Shown piece after piece: positions 8,041 through 17,345 of a stretch of DNA of 64,000 nt (position 1 is the first letter of the stretch; every line of letters begins with the position of its first letter). Position numbers and translations under genes: made by a program. The notes under the pieces were generated by a model. The model saw nothing but the letters and a program-made list of their open reading frames with translations. It ran no database searches and was not told the DNA's origin. The stretch comes from Thermocladium sp. (GTDB taxonomy: Archaea > Thermoproteota > Thermoprotei > Thermoproteales > Thermocladiaceae), in contig JAGDXC010000009.1 in the NCBI GenBank assembly GCA_023269935.1, forward strand, positions 21,358 to 85,357, given 5' to 3'.

Positions 8041-9876
8041 TTATGGGAATCCGCCGGAGCTGCTGTTGGTCATTAATCCTCCAAACAACATGTGGCCAAT
8101 TAGCGGTGATGCCATGTAGACCACTAGAGTTAATGCAGTTAATGCAATTGCATGCTTAAAGCCCATTGCTAATTCGCCCTCGCCTAATTTGCCGGCTACG
8201 AAGCCCATGAGGAATGAATTAATTATGACCGATATGGAGAAGGATGTAGATAATAAATCAATTGTACTGGGCGGGAAGTGGTTAAGCACGGCGGCTAGAC
8301 TAACAATTGATGATAACATTATGGCCAGCGTTAATATTAGTATGCCGGCTCCTATATATGGCACGAAGCGGAGAGGCTTCATTCTAGCCCTAGCATCCTC
8401 CTGAATAGTGACTATATCGGATGAGAAGGAGGCAAGGCTCTCTAATACCTCCGGCCGAGCTCCTCCAAACTCTATTGATTCTAGGAGCAACCAATTAAAA
8501 ACCTTGGCTAAATATGAATGCATCTTACCCATAACGCTACTGACTACATTACGAAGAGGCTCACCATAACGCACCTGCTTAGTTATTTCAGATAGATATG
8601 GATCCAATTCGCCATAATGCCTAGTCTCACTTAGAGTCTCAAATATCTTCTCCGGCACGAAACCTGACTTACTTAGCTCAGTGAAGTCCCGTAAGAATAA
8701 TGACAATTCTTTCTCCAATTCCCAACGCTGAGAAACTACCCTGGACCCATATATTGCTGCAGGCGCAAAAGTGATTATTAACGTGATGCCAACAACCTCG
8801 GTAAAATCAACGGGGTAACCAAACAAAAGCACTCTATTAGCTAAATCACCATGGAACCACTCAACGAAGAAAAATATTGATGCTACTCCAGCAATTGCTG
8901 CAGCTATGCCGCCTACCTTATATGGACGATAATCCGTGAAAGGCGTCTTAAAACCAGAAACCTCGCCCAAGTACATGAATGCGAGGGTTATCATTGGAGT
9001 TATTAATAGACCAAACATGAAATTGGAATTAATTGCTTGGTTAACGGCAGCTAAGGCATTTCCATTAGGAGTCACCGTTTGGGCTAGGTACATCACATCA
9101 AGCCCTATTAATAATATGACCGCGGAACCTATATATGATTCCATTAACGTCCCCAGCATCTCTGCGCCCCGTCTGGCGCGCTCCACCGTGGCTGATACTA
9201 TATCATGAAGCTTAGTATTAACGAAGTGAAGCACATCTCCACCCGTTCTTACATTGGTCACATAACCCGTCATGAATTCCATGAAGCTCTTGCTTGGAGA
9301 TGATAATGCAACATCGTTTAAAGCCGATATTGGATCCTCCCCAAACGCCTTGAATCTCATGTATGCTATCCTAGAAACGCGGGCGGTCGTGTCCAGTATA
9401 GAGATGGAGGCCACTCTCTCTACGGCCCTAAACACCGATAAGCCGGAACTAACCATCATGGATAGGTACGCGGAGAAAAATGGAAGTTCCGTATCTATCT
9501 TAAATGCTAGGTCAGATGATGATATCTTAGGCATATTATAAAGCATTAAGAATATGAGGGGAGGCACCGCCAATATCGAGAAACCAATTAATACCTTAAT
9601 TGTGAACGGCAAGAAAGCCGAGTTAAAGGCCATGCCATTTCTAAATGATACAATGAAGAATTCGTAGTTTGGAATTATCAATACCAATGATAATGAAACC
9701 ACAATGGCGGTAATTATTAATGTAACTAATAGTATGCGTGCTAAGAATCTCTCCGGCGCCGTGAACGATAACGAGGAGGAAAGCAATCTCTCTAATTCAG
9801 CTCTTCTTTTTCCATTCTTTAACATTAATCTAACCAATGGCATCATACTGGATAGAGCCACATCATCAAATCCCAT
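8041..9876 (-). CDS. Type IV pilus/Tad-type membrane platform, fused TadB-TadC-like protein
   Basis: 611 residues with two copies of the T2SSF (GspF/TadC/ArlJ) domain. Each copy has a cytoplasmic helical bundle (about residues 120-230 and 390-500) followed by paired hydrophobic segments (for example about 245-310 and 505-590), with further transmembrane helices between. Such proteins form the inner-membrane platform that a secretion ATPase drives. Many archaea encode two separate TadC-like proteins; here both are in one chain. No secretion ATPase (TadA/ArlI) or obvious pilin is found in the window. An ATTTTTAACC box is centred 27 nt before the ATG, and it is the first gene of the operon. Confidence 0.8.
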   Translation of the reverse strand: MGFDDVALSSMMPLVRLMLKNGKRRAELERLLSSSLSFTAPERFLARILLVTLIITAIVVSLSLVLIIPNYEFFIVSFRNGMAFNSAFLPFTIKVLIGFSILAVPPLIFLMLYNMPKISSSDLAFKIDTELPFFSAYLSMMVSSGLSVFRAVERVASISILDTTARVSRIAYMRFKAFGEDPISALNDVALSSPSKSFMEFMTGYVTNVRTGGDVLHFVNTKLHDIVSATVERARRGAEMLGTLMESYIGSAVILLIGLDVMYLAQTVTPNGNALAAVNQAINSNFMFGLLITPMITLAFMYLGEVSGFKTPFTDYRPYKVGGIAAAIAGVASIFFFVEWFHGDLANRVLLFGYPVDFTEVVGITLIITFAPAAIYGSRVVSQRWELEKELSLFLRDFTELSKSGFVPEKIFETLSETRHYGELDPYLSEITKQVRYGEPLRNVVSSVMGKMHSYLAKVFNWLLLESIEFGGARPEVLESLASFSSDIVTIQEDARARMKPLRFVPYIGAGILILTLAIMLSSIVSLAAVLNHFPPSTIDLLSTSFSISVIINSFLMGFVAGKLGEGELAMGFKHAIALTALTLVVYMASPLIGHMLFGGLMTNSSSGGFP

Positions 9877-9923
9877 ATCCTAATTAAGAATGAGTTGGAT
9901 TTTTAACCTTTTTCGAATGGAAT

Positions 9924-11243
9924 TCAAGTACCAAGGGCCCACGCTGATACATACTTCCTCTGTTCCTCAGTTAGTTCATCAATCCCTATTCCCATAGCCT
10001 TAAGCTTTAATCTGGCTATTTCCGTGTCAAGATCCTCGGGCAACTTATATACAGCTGGCAGCATTCTACTCCGATTTCTAACTATGTACTCAGATGCCAA
10101 AGCTTGATTCGCGAATGATAAATCCATAACTTCCGACGGATGGCCTTCTGCCGCCACTAAATTAACTAGCCTCCCCTCACCCAATAAGAATACAACCTTG
10201 CCGCTAGGTAATTTGTATTCAACCATGAATGGCCTTATTTCACGCCTTCTAACGGCATTTCGTTCAATGGCATCAACATCTATCTCTACATTGAAGTGGC
10301 CAGCATTGGCCAATATAGCTCCATCCTTCATTTTAAGAATGGTTTCATAACTTATGACACGCATATCGCCGGTGGCCGTTATGAATACGTCACCTTCCTC
10401 TGCAGCCCTGGATATAGGCATGACCTCAAAACCATCGAAGACCGCCTCCAGAGCCCTTACTGGATCAACCTCCGTCACAATGACTCTCCTCGCACCGAGT
10501 CCACGAGCCCTAGCCGCTATACCTCTCCCTACCCAACCATAGCCTGACACGACCACTACCTTTCCAGCTATCAATATATTCGTGGCACGCAAGACGCCAT
10601 CCCAAGTACTTTGACCAGTGCCATATCTATTATCAAATAAGTGCTTTGTATATGAATCATTAACTGCTATTATTGGGTAAAGAAGAGTCTTTTCGCGCTC
10701 CATTGCCTTAAATCTAAGCACACCCGTGGTAGTCTCCTCGGTTCCTCCATAAATATTCTTGACCATTGACTTAAAGTCGATGTTACCGGTCATCTCCCTA
10801 GCATACCTTATAGAATCATCATTTATATCCATGGCCAACTTATGCAGTGTTATCGTCAAATCACCTCCATCATCAAGCGTTACCTGTGGGGAATGAGATA
10901 TTGCTGCACCAATTGCATTATAATACTCCCGTTCATTCATTCCCTTCCAAGCATATACTTTTATGCCCTCAGCAGCCAATGCAGCGGCCACATCGTCCTG
11001 GGTAGATAATGGATTCGATGGAGATAAAAATACGTCGGCCCCCCCAGCAACTAAGGTCCTGGCGAGAACGGCGGTCTCCTTAGTTATGTGAAGACTAGCA
11101 GATAAACGCAACCCAGCAAGCGGCTTCTCTCGTTGAAATCTCTCCCTAATTAGAAGAAGAACAGGCATATTACGTTCAGCCCACTCTATCTGCATTCTTC
11201 CGCGATCAGCTAATCCTGGATCCCGTACCCTAGATTCAACCAT
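9924..11243 (-). CDS. ahcY: S-adenosylhomocysteine hydrolase
   Basis: About 439 residues. The enzyme splits S-adenosylhomocysteine into adenosine and homocysteine with a bound NAD, keeping methyltransferases running. Visible marks are the substrate-domain start near [14 protein letters not shown], the DDGGDL loop, GGTEETTTG, the NAD-binding GYGWVGRG (about residue 240), and the [10 protein letters not shown] stretch. The C-terminal region carries LAAAEGHP-like sequence ([11 protein letters not shown]). A longer frame reaches 11315, but the ATG at 11243 gives the family length and has a GTTAAAAAT box 24 nt upstream. Monocistronic. Confidence 0.92.
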   Translation of the reverse strand: MVESRVRDPGLADRGRMQIEWAERNMPVLLLIRERFQREKPLAGLRLSASLHITKETAVLARTLVAGGADVFLSPSNPLSTQDDVAAALAAEGIKVYAWKGMNEREYYNAIGAAISHSPQVTLDDGGDLTITLHKLAMDINDDSIRYAREMTGNIDFKSMVKNIYGGTEETTTGVLRFKAMEREKTLLYPIIAVNDSYTKHLFDNRYGTGQSTWDGVLRATNILIAGKVVVVSGYGWVGRGIAARARGLGARRVIVTEVDPVRALEAVFDGFEVMPISRAAEEGDVFITATGDMRVISYETILKMKDGAILANAGHFNVEIDVDAIERNAVRRREIRPFMVEYKLPSGKVVFLLGEGRLVNLVAAEGHPSEVMDLSFANQALASEYIVRNRSRMLPAVYKLPEDLDTEIARLKLKAMGIGIDELTEEQRKYVSAWALGT

Positions 11244-11557
11244 GGGACTCCTCTCCTCATCTATTTTTAACTTTTGGGGTTTAAGGGAAGAGGAAGACCC
11301 ATGTAGGATAGCCACATAGAAATGCCTTTATACGTGGGCATGTAATTGATTTAGCCTTGGCTGCTAGTAATGGACTTGCACCCTCGGGACTGGGGGATCC
11401 ATGCCTATGAAGTAACACATAGTAACCCCGCCCTGCGGAGAATAGAATCCAAGTAAGAGAAAAACTCCGAGCTCCGTGACGAAGATGGTTCACCTACTCT
11501 GTTTCATCATTAGTTTAGTTGAGTAATCATTATTAAGGGGAATGAGAGAAAAACGAT
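11244..11557. other. Intergenic region with IS605-like scar
   Basis: A 314-base divergent gap between ahcY and tdk. Close to each gene lies its promoter (11264-11270 for ahcY; an ATTATTAAGG element about 25 nt before tdk). The middle, about 11370-11450, contains a GC-rich stretch with the TAACCCCGCCCT core that also occurs, with variation, at about 457-468 and 55511-55520. I read it as the worn right end of an IS200/IS605-type element. No transposase frame is left. Confidence 0.3.
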
Positions 11558-12199
11558 ATGGTTGGATCATTTGAAATAATAATAGGGCCTATGTTTTCAG
11601 GAAAAACTGAGGAATTAATACGTAGATTAAAGAGGCATGAAATTAGACGGAGGCATGCTCACTTATTTGCGCCAATTAACTCAAAGGGGAGATATGGGGG
11701 AGAAGGGGAATGGAGAAGCCTAGGGGGACTCAGTTATGGTGATGTAAGTTTCGTAGGTGAAGATGATAAGGGAGTAATTGCATTGGTTAACGAAACGCTG
11801 ACAAAGGGCTTCGACATTATCGGAATAGATGAGGTGCAATTCTTTACTCTTGGAAACGAGGAGCCGCCGCTAATAGTTGATGCAATACGATTGCTTAATG
11901 AGCATGGAATAGATATAATAGCCGCTGGCCTTAACATGGATTTCCGGGGAGAGCCATTTGGGAAAATGGGATATCTCATAGCTATTGCGGATAAAATTAC
12001 TCAATTAACAGCCGTCTGTGATGTATGTGGTAAGGAGGCTTATTATACTCAGCGATTATTGAATGGAAAACCAGCACCGTATGACTCACCACTCATAATG
12101 ATTGGAGCAAGGGAAACCTATCAAGCTAGGTGCAAGGATCACCATGAAGTACCTAATAAACGAATTAACAGGCTCCAGAATCACCAAATGAGAATTTAA
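11558..12199 (+). CDS. tdk: Thymidine kinase, type II
   Basis: 213 residues of the TK1-like family: the P-loop GPMFSGKT at about 9-16, the Walker B/catalytic DEVQFF (about 90-95) with its glutamate, the AGLNMDFRG lasso segment, and a four-cysteine/histidine zinc site made from CDVCG and the later RCKDHH. It phosphorylates thymidine (salvage) with ATP. The Lys/Arg-rich segment after the P-loop (RLKRHEIRRRH) is usual. Single gene with an ATTATTAAGG box about 25 nt upstream. Confidence 0.92.
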   Translation: MVGSFEIIIGPMFSGKTEELIRRLKRHEIRRRHAHLFAPINSKGRYGGEGEWRSLGGLSYGDVSFVGEDDKGVIALVNETLTKGFDIIGIDEVQFFTLGNEEPPLIVDAIRLLNEHGIDIIAAGLNMDFRGEPFGKMGYLIAIADKITQLTAVCDVCGKEAYYTQRLLNGKPAPYDSPLIMIGARETYQARCKDHHEVPNKRINRLQNHQMRI

Positions 12200-12253
12200 T
12201 TCCTCATGGCTGGCCTAGCCCAATATGCCAACATATTAATGGAATATCATTCA

Positions 12254-12688
12254 TTAATCCGTGTGTGGCGATGGTTCTTCTTGCTTGGGTACGGTGCTTT
12301 CCGCTAATATCCTTAACCTAACCGTTTCACCAACTACATCCCTTATAGATATAACGCCACGTAATGAACCATCTCTTCCCATGACCACCAAGTGTCGTAC
12401 ATTATTTCCATGCATGAGCTCTGCCGCCCTATAGATATTCTCATCCTCGTTTATTGTTATAACGCGTTTTGAGGCTATGTTTATCACCGGATCATTTAAA
12501 TCGGCACCGGAGGCAACCGCCTTCATTATATCCCTCTCGCTTACTACGCCGATTACTTTATTTCCATCAAGAACCACCAGCAGCCCTATATTTTCCTTAG
12601 CCATTAGGGAAGCTGCTTCCTTAATGGATTTATTCGGGGCTATCCCTATGGGTTGTTTCTTTATTATCTGTTTTGTCGTAATTGACAT
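12254..12688 (-). CDS. Tandem CBS-domain protein
   Basis: 144 residues with two CBS domains (about 12-65 and 75-130). GVVSERDIMKA in the first and GVISIRDVVGE in the second are the typical adenosyl-binding ends. Such stand-alone pairs sense adenine nucleotides or S-adenosylmethionine and regulate partners; none is indicated here. I use the ATG at 12688 (MSITTK) because an AAATAAACT box lies 26 nt before it; a longer frame reaches 12727. Monocistronic, in the gap between tdk and the ECF transporter operon. Confidence 0.82.
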   Translation of the reverse strand: MSITTKQIIKKQPIGIAPNKSIKEAASLMAKENIGLLVVLDGNKVIGVVSERDIMKAVASGADLNDPVINIASKRVITINEDENIYRAAELMHGNNVRHLVVMGRDGSLRGVISIRDVVGETVRLRILAESTVPKQEEPSPHTD

Positions 12689-12778
12689 AGGCGATAAACG
12701 AAAGTCCAGTAAATAAACTTTGTTCACTATTTTAATTACAGAATATATTGCGGAATAAATTATATATATTATATTTAT

Positions 12779-13825
12779 TTAAGGATTATAGGGAACAGCG
12801 CCCATACCTGGAAGACCAGACACATAGATCCCGATGATTAGTATAACCACCAGCATCACCATCACCAACAGATCAAGCCTTGTTAATTTAAGTTCATGAT
12901 AATACGTCCTATACTTATTTGCCCTGAAGCCCCGAAGATCAGCGGCTATGGCTATTTCCCTAGCATTCCTAAGAGTTAATATTATTATCGCTGTGAGAGA
13001 GAGCACTACTACCCTAAAAGAGGTACCAAGTCTCTTCAAGATCACGATGGGGTTCCGGGATCCCCTTGGCACAACATCAACACCTCTTGCCTTCAATGCA
13101 TTTATTACTATCATGGAACTCTCCAATACCTTGGGTATGGAGGAAGCGGCGAGAAGCAAGGTAAAGCCCAACTCGATAGGTAACTTCGACTTCTCAAGAG
13201 ACCTAAGTATGTCTGATGGGGAGGCAGAGAATATGAGGAGCAGGCCAGATGCTATTGATGCAGTCGCACGGAATGATATTTGAAGCCCATATATTAATCC
13301 TTCCCATGTTAATCCAACCGGCGATGCCGTGCTTCCCAACAAAAATACGGATGCCGAGGAATTTCCTTGGGTAACCCCCAGCGAGCTTAATACAGGTGGA
13401 AGCAAGTAAATGAAAGTTACATGGTGGTTAAATATTGCATATAGATACGTGAATGGAGCAAATAAGCTCTCGCTCCATGCAGTACCTATGAATGCCGATA
13501 ATATAAGTGGGCCTGCAACCCGCATTTTAGCCGCTGGATCCCTTAAGAATAAGTAAAGTATTAATACGCCGGCTAGGAATATGGCCGATATCCACCAAAT
13601 AGTCATTGCAGCAACTATGGTTAGTATGATGGCTAGTAATATCTTTGTTCGTGGGTCAAGTCTATATATAAACGAGTCGCCGCCAGCATACTTAAAAAGA
13701 GACATATAGCCCGTGAAGCCAAGTACCTTATAGATCAATATTATTATGAGAACAGGACCATAAAATAATAGCAATATTGCTATTATCCAATTTATGAGAG
13801 GATTATAGAGCAAGCTTGAGATCAT
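12779..13825 (-). CDS. ECF transporter T component (YkoC/CbiQ-like)
   Basis: 348 residues, an integral membrane protein of the energy-coupling factor family. After two N-terminal hydrophobic segments comes the conserved FIYRLDPRTKIL start, then four more helices, and the coupling-helix signatures ARG (in ALKARGVD) and LRGF (in AADLRGF) that dock onto the two ATPase domains. It links ATP hydrolysis to movement of the S component. The ATG overlaps the stop of the ATPase gene (ATGA). Gene order S-A-T equals that of bacterial ykoEDC, the hydroxymethylpyrimidine/thiamine system. Confidence 0.82.
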   Translation of the reverse strand: MISSLLYNPLINWIIAILLLFYGPVLIIILIYKVLGFTGYMSLFKYAGGDSFIYRLDPRTKILLAIILTIVAAMTIWWISAIFLAGVLILYLFLRDPAAKMRVAGPLILSAFIGTAWSESLFAPFTYLYAIFNHHVTFIYLLPPVLSSLGVTQGNSSASVFLLGSTASPVGLTWEGLIYGLQISFRATASIASGLLLIFSASPSDILRSLEKSKLPIELGFTLLLAASSIPKVLESSMIVINALKARGVDVVPRGSRNPIVILKRLGTSFRVVVLSLTAIIILTLRNAREIAIAADLRGFRANKYRTYYHELKLTRLDLLVMVMLVVILIIGIYVSGLPGMGAVPYNP

Positions 13826-15480
13826 CTAGCATCACCTATTACTGCACGCAAAGAGGTAAATGGTTTAAGACCCAGTAACTTGCTTATCATAAACACTTGA
13901 GGCGGGGAGACCGCCCACTCCTTATGATTAAGCGCCTCGGTGAATACATTCTCGGCGGAGTCGGTCATCACTATTTTTCCGCCATTCATGACTATCACCT
14001 TATCGCTATATTCACCTACTTGCTTCATGTTATGGGTAACCATGAACACCGTTAGACCATGCTTTAATTGAAGCTCCTTAACGTAGCTCATCACGGCCTC
14101 TCCTGTATCGTAATCTAGACCCCTCGTTGGCTCATCCAGCATTAATACTAACGGCCTAGCCACCAGCACGGCAGCAAGGCTAACTAATCGCCGTTGACCC
14201 ACAGATAAGCGATGCGGGGACTCCTTTAGTAGCTCGCTTAGCTTAAACATGCTAACCACATCATTAAATACGGACTCATCCTTGACCCCAACTGCATTCA
14301 TGGTGAATCTTATCTCGTTCTCCACCGTGGAATTAAATAACATGTAGTCAGGATCTTGAAAAACATAGCCCACCAACGAGGCAAGGCGATTACGGGGAGT
14401 CCTAGAAACATCAACGCCCGCTACCAATATCTTACCTCTCTGTGGTCGATAAATGCCACTGATTAGATTCATTAATGTACTTTTTCCACTGCCATTGGGA
14501 CCGATCACGCTCACGAATTCTCCACCCTTAATCACAAGATTAATGCCATTCAATACCCAATCACTATTCCTTTCATACCTAAAGAATAAATCCTCAATTA
14601 TTATTCTGGGTTCATCACCGCTTGAGTGGGTAATGTCATGGATATTTAACCGCTTTACTGCATGACTATCGACTTCTATGAATTCATCGACTGTTATCGG
14701 CATGAATTCGGAATTACCTTGAAGCGCCTTATGGAGAAGCGTGACCTGTGGTTCTTCAAGTCCATACTTAGCTATGCCAGCCTTAAGAACTTTATGGGGC
14801 TCATCATCCATTATTATGGATCCATTATCTATAACCACTATCCTATCAACCATATTAATCACTCGCTCCAATTTATGCTCAGACATTATCACCGTGAGCC
14901 TATGATCCTTGTTAAGGGACCTAATTAAGCCAAAAACCTCCTCGGTACCCACGGAGTCTAATTGAGAAGTTGGTTCATCTAGTACAAGCAGCTTGGGCTT
15001 TAGTGCCAATGCATTTGCAAATGCTAATCTCTGTTTTTGGCCGCCGCTTAATAGGAAGGTAGGGTGAGAACGCTTGCTCCAGAGATTAACTAGCTGCAGG
15101 GAATCTTCTACTCGTTTCACCATTTCATCACGTGGAACGGCCATGTTCTCCAACCCAAAGGCCACATCATCCTCAACTATTAGGGAAAATATTTGGTTCT
15201 CCGGCGTCTGATATACGGTGCCAACCATTGTGGATAATCTATGAAGCGGGGTTTCCCGTGTCGATTGCCCAAATACGCGAACCGATCCCTCCATTTCAAC
15301 GCTAATTATGTGGGGAATTACGCCATTAATTGCATTGAGGAGCGTTGATTTACCTGAGCCCGTTTTCCCCGTTAATAAAATGAATTCCCCCTCCTCTATA
15401 GATAAGGATACATTGCGTAAAGCTAATTCATGCTTCCCGAAATATGCCACCGAGAGATTCTCTATCTCAACAGCCTTCAT
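13822..15480 (-). CDS. ECF transporter double ATPase (YkoD-like)
   Basis: 552 residues with two complete ABC nucleotide-binding domains in one chain. The first has GKTGSGKST (about 39-47), LSGGQKQR and a DEPTSQLD Walker B; the second has GPNGSGKST (about 320), LSVGQRRL and DEPTRGLD. The second signature is slightly changed (SVGQ for SGGQ), which is common in fused EcfA pairs and may make the two sites unequal. It energises uptake with the T component (4-base overlap downstream) and the S component 41 bases or more upstream. Confidence 0.88.
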   Translation of the reverse strand: MKAVEIENLSVAYFGKHELALRNVSLSIEEGEFILLTGKTGSGKSTLLNAINGVIPHIISVEMEGSVRVFGQSTRETPLHRLSTMVGTVYQTPENQIFSLIVEDDVAFGLENMAVPRDEMVKRVEDSLQLVNLWSKRSHPTFLLSGGQKQRLAFANALALKPKLLVLDEPTSQLDSVGTEEVFGLIRSLNKDHRLTVIMSEHKLERVINMVDRIVVIDNGSIIMDDEPHKVLKAGIAKYGLEEPQVTLLHKALQGNSEFMPITVDEFIEVDSHAVKRLNIHDITHSSGDEPRIIIEDLFFRYERNSDWVLNGINLVIKGGEFVSVIGPNGSGKSTLMNLISGIYRPQRGKILVAGVDVSRTPRNRLASLVGYVFQDPDYMLFNSTVENEIRFTMNAVGVKDESVFNDVVSMFKLSELLKESPHRLSVGQRRLVSLAAVLVARPLVLMLDEPTRGLDYDTGEAVMSYVKELQLKHGLTVFMVTHNMKQVGEYSDKVIVMNGGKIVMTDSAENVFTEALNHKEWAVSPPQVFMISKLLGLKPFTSLRAVIGDAR

Positions 15481-15521
15481 GAAATACCCACTGATTTTAT
15501 TTTCATTAAAAGCAAATTAAA

Positions 15522-16319
15522 TTATATTGCTCCCTTCACTACTCGCTTTATATACGCTACAAAGGGCAACGATATAAGGCCCATAACTATGCCGCCGCCC
15601 ACGCTCGCTATCGTTGTTACATATACTAGGCTTGGCTTATATACGAGACCACTAACGAATGTTGCAAAGAATCCTCTATAGAACAAGCTATAGGCCACCG
15701 CCATTGGAATAGCGCCAATCAAGGCATCTAGCACCATTAGCACGTAGCCAATGGTTGTGGCTTTGCTTGCCTGAGCCTTTATCCGCTCCTCTAAGGTAGC
15801 TCCCGTGGATATAGAGCCAGGCCTTGACTTAATGTAAGGCGAAAGGAATAACTCGCCACGATATGCCAGCCACATGTCCAATATGGCTCCATAAGCCAAT
15901 ATCTCATAAATGAAGTAGAACGGCTCGCCGCCAAACCCGTAATGGAATATATCGGACAACAGCGTATATATAAACATTGTTATAGCCATAGTGCCCGGCT
16001 TACCGACAAGAGCTGCAACGGTTAATAAGAGGAAGATCTCGCCTATCATGGGGTAATAGAACCATGTGGTAATCGCCCCCACCTTGGGTATTATGGGCGA
16101 TATAAAGAAGTTGTAGACTATCATTAAAGCCGCAATCAATGCTATATACACGAAGTCGATGGTCTTGAAGGATGAGAATTTACCGCTTCGCCAAATCCAT
16201 GTCAATACACCCATATATATTAATCCATAAATCAATATCACATACCATGGTATCACGGAGTTTAGATTAAAGTGTACGCCATTCCATACCGCGCTTGATG
16301 CTAATATTATCAACTGCAT
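15522..16319 (-). CDS. ECF transporter substrate-binding S component (YkoE-like)
   Basis: About 265 residues with six or so hydrophobic segments. The second begins FVYIALIAALMIVYNFF, as S components do, and a long cytoplasmic loop (about 170-190) separates the last helices. Being encoded first in an S-A-T operon like ykoEDC suggests transport of a thiamine precursor or a related compound; the sequence alone does not prove the substrate. I place the start at the ATG at 16319 since a TTTAATAAAA box (16341-16350) lies 26 nt before it; a TTG at 16337 gives six more residues. No TPP riboswitch is visible upstream. Confidence 0.7.
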   Translation of the reverse strand: MQLIILASSAVWNGVHFNLNSVIPWYVILIYGLIYMGVLTWIWRSGKFSSFKTIDFVYIALIAALMIVYNFFISPIIPKVGAITTWFYYPMIGEIFLLLTVAALVGKPGTMAITMFIYTLLSDIFHYGFGGEPFYFIYEILAYGAILDMWLAYRGELFLSPYIKSRPGSISTGATLEERIKAQASKATTIGYVLMVLDALIGAIPMAVAYSLFYRGFFATFVSGLVYKPSLVYVTTIASVGGGIVMGLISLPFVAYIKRVVKGAI

Positions 16320-16337
16320 ATAGTGATTAGCTACCAA

Positions 16338-16768
16338 TGTTTTAATAAAACTTATTTACTGAAAATCCCGACAATATCTGTATATATATAGACATAATTA
16401 TAGATACAATTGACACATAATAATGCCGCATCAATTCCATTAATTAAAGCAAAACATGTCTCATTAACCCCTCCCCAAGGTCACGACTTCATTTGGAGAC
16501 ATATTTATTCATTTTCAATGCTGTCCAGTTTTTCACAAAGTATCAACGCTAAACCCCTCTTAAGGAGCGGGAAGCATAATAATTAAGGTGAGGAGACAAG
16601 ACATGAATTATGAGTTACCGCAGATCTCAAGCTAACCTTACAGTGCAACCTAACCCACCGGTGAAGCGCATTTGCATGACGAGGCCCTTAAGGATTGGCT
16701 CGTGATTCTTCTAAATTAAACCTATCCTGCCTATATAACTAAGTATATTTTAAGATTAATGCAGGAAT
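16338..16768. other. Intergenic region, no convincing gene
   Basis: About 430 bases between the ECF promoter and the 3' end of tRNA-Ile. It holds the ECF promoter (TTTAATAAAA, 16341-16350), a second ATATATATA run near 16380, and a GC-richer part (about 16540-16700) with CCCCTCTTAAGGAGCGGG, an imperfect hairpin that may be another IS605-like remnant. No open frame of note, and no thi-box-like sequence was found. Confidence 0.3.
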
Positions 16769-16881
16769 TGGTGGGCCCGCCGGGATTTGAACATCCCCCA
16801 AGCAACCGCTTGACCGGGGCCTTTGCCGCCCATTGGCATCGGTTATCAGCCGATCGCTCCACCATGCTGAGCTACGGGCCC
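16769..16881 (-). tRNA. tRNA-Ile (GAU) with two introns
   Basis: On the minus strand GGGCCCG (16875-16881) pairs with CGGGCCC (16773-16779), followed by A and an encoded CCA. The D-stem is GCTC/GAGC and the anticodon arm is ATCGG-CTGATAA-CCGAT, giving anticodon GAT. A normal T-arm appears only if 21 bases (16793-16813) are removed, restoring CCGGG-TTCAAAT-CCCGG. The region between anticodon stem and T-stem has 20 bases instead of 4-5, so a second intron of about 16 bases lies within 16818-16837. The spliced tRNA is 76 nt with CCA. A TTTTTAAGG box near 16905-16914 is centred about 26 nt upstream of the 5' end. Confidence 0.88.
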
Positions 16882-16991
16882 GTTCGCCATGATTACCGCA
16901 AATGGTTTTTAAGGATTTCCGTGCTAAAAATAAGGCATTTTCAACAACAATAAACCGATAACATTTTTAAGCGGGAAAACGCATCAACAGT

Positions 16992-17345
16992 GTGTCAATG
17001 CATTATATAAAAGGCTTCGAGGCATATATTCATGGCTTCTACGAAAAAGCTGTAAAGGAGTACGTCGAGGCAATAAAGGAGGAACCAAGGAATCCATTGT
17101 ATCATAATTGCCTTGGTCTAGCACTAATGGCAATGAAGCTATATGATGAAGCCATGCATGAATTTGAGGAAGCAATAAAGGAGGAACCAAGGAATCCAAG
17201 CTACCATGCTAATAAGTGCTTTGCATTAATTAAGCTCGGCAGGTGCACGGATGCCAAGAATGAGGCACAGATGGCAGAGCTGGATCAATCATTTTCTGGC
17301 TTAAGCAATTACGTCGATGAGAACTGCCAACCACGGAGCTTATAA
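16992..17345 (+). CDS. TPR-repeat protein, 117 aa
   Basis: Three tetratricopeptide-like helix pairs. Two of them carry the near-identical segment EAIKEEPRNP (about residues 26-35 and 60-69), encoded by almost the same DNA, so a recent internal duplication is likely. TPRs bind other proteins; no other domain is present. Translation may start at GTG 16992, 25 nt after an ATTTTTAA box, or ATG 16998. The 3' end overlaps the aldehyde oxidoreductase gene on the other strand by 37 bases. Partner unknown. Confidence 0.7.
   Translation: MSMHYIKGFEAYIHGFYEKAVKEYVEAIKEEPRNPLYHNCLGLALMAMKLYDEAMHEFEEAIKEEPRNPSYHANKCFALIKLGRCTDAKNEAQMAELDQSFSGLSNYVDENCQPRSL

Noticed and set aside
11281..11493. Upstream extension and minus-strand frame before ahcY
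   Set aside because: The ATG at 11243 has a TATA box 24 nt upstream and gives the family length; the extension has no homologous sequence.
16338..16560. Possible TPP riboswitch ahead of the YkoEDC-like transporter
   Set aside because: No CTGAGA or other thi-box core was found on the minus strand, and the TATA box leaves almost no leader RNA.
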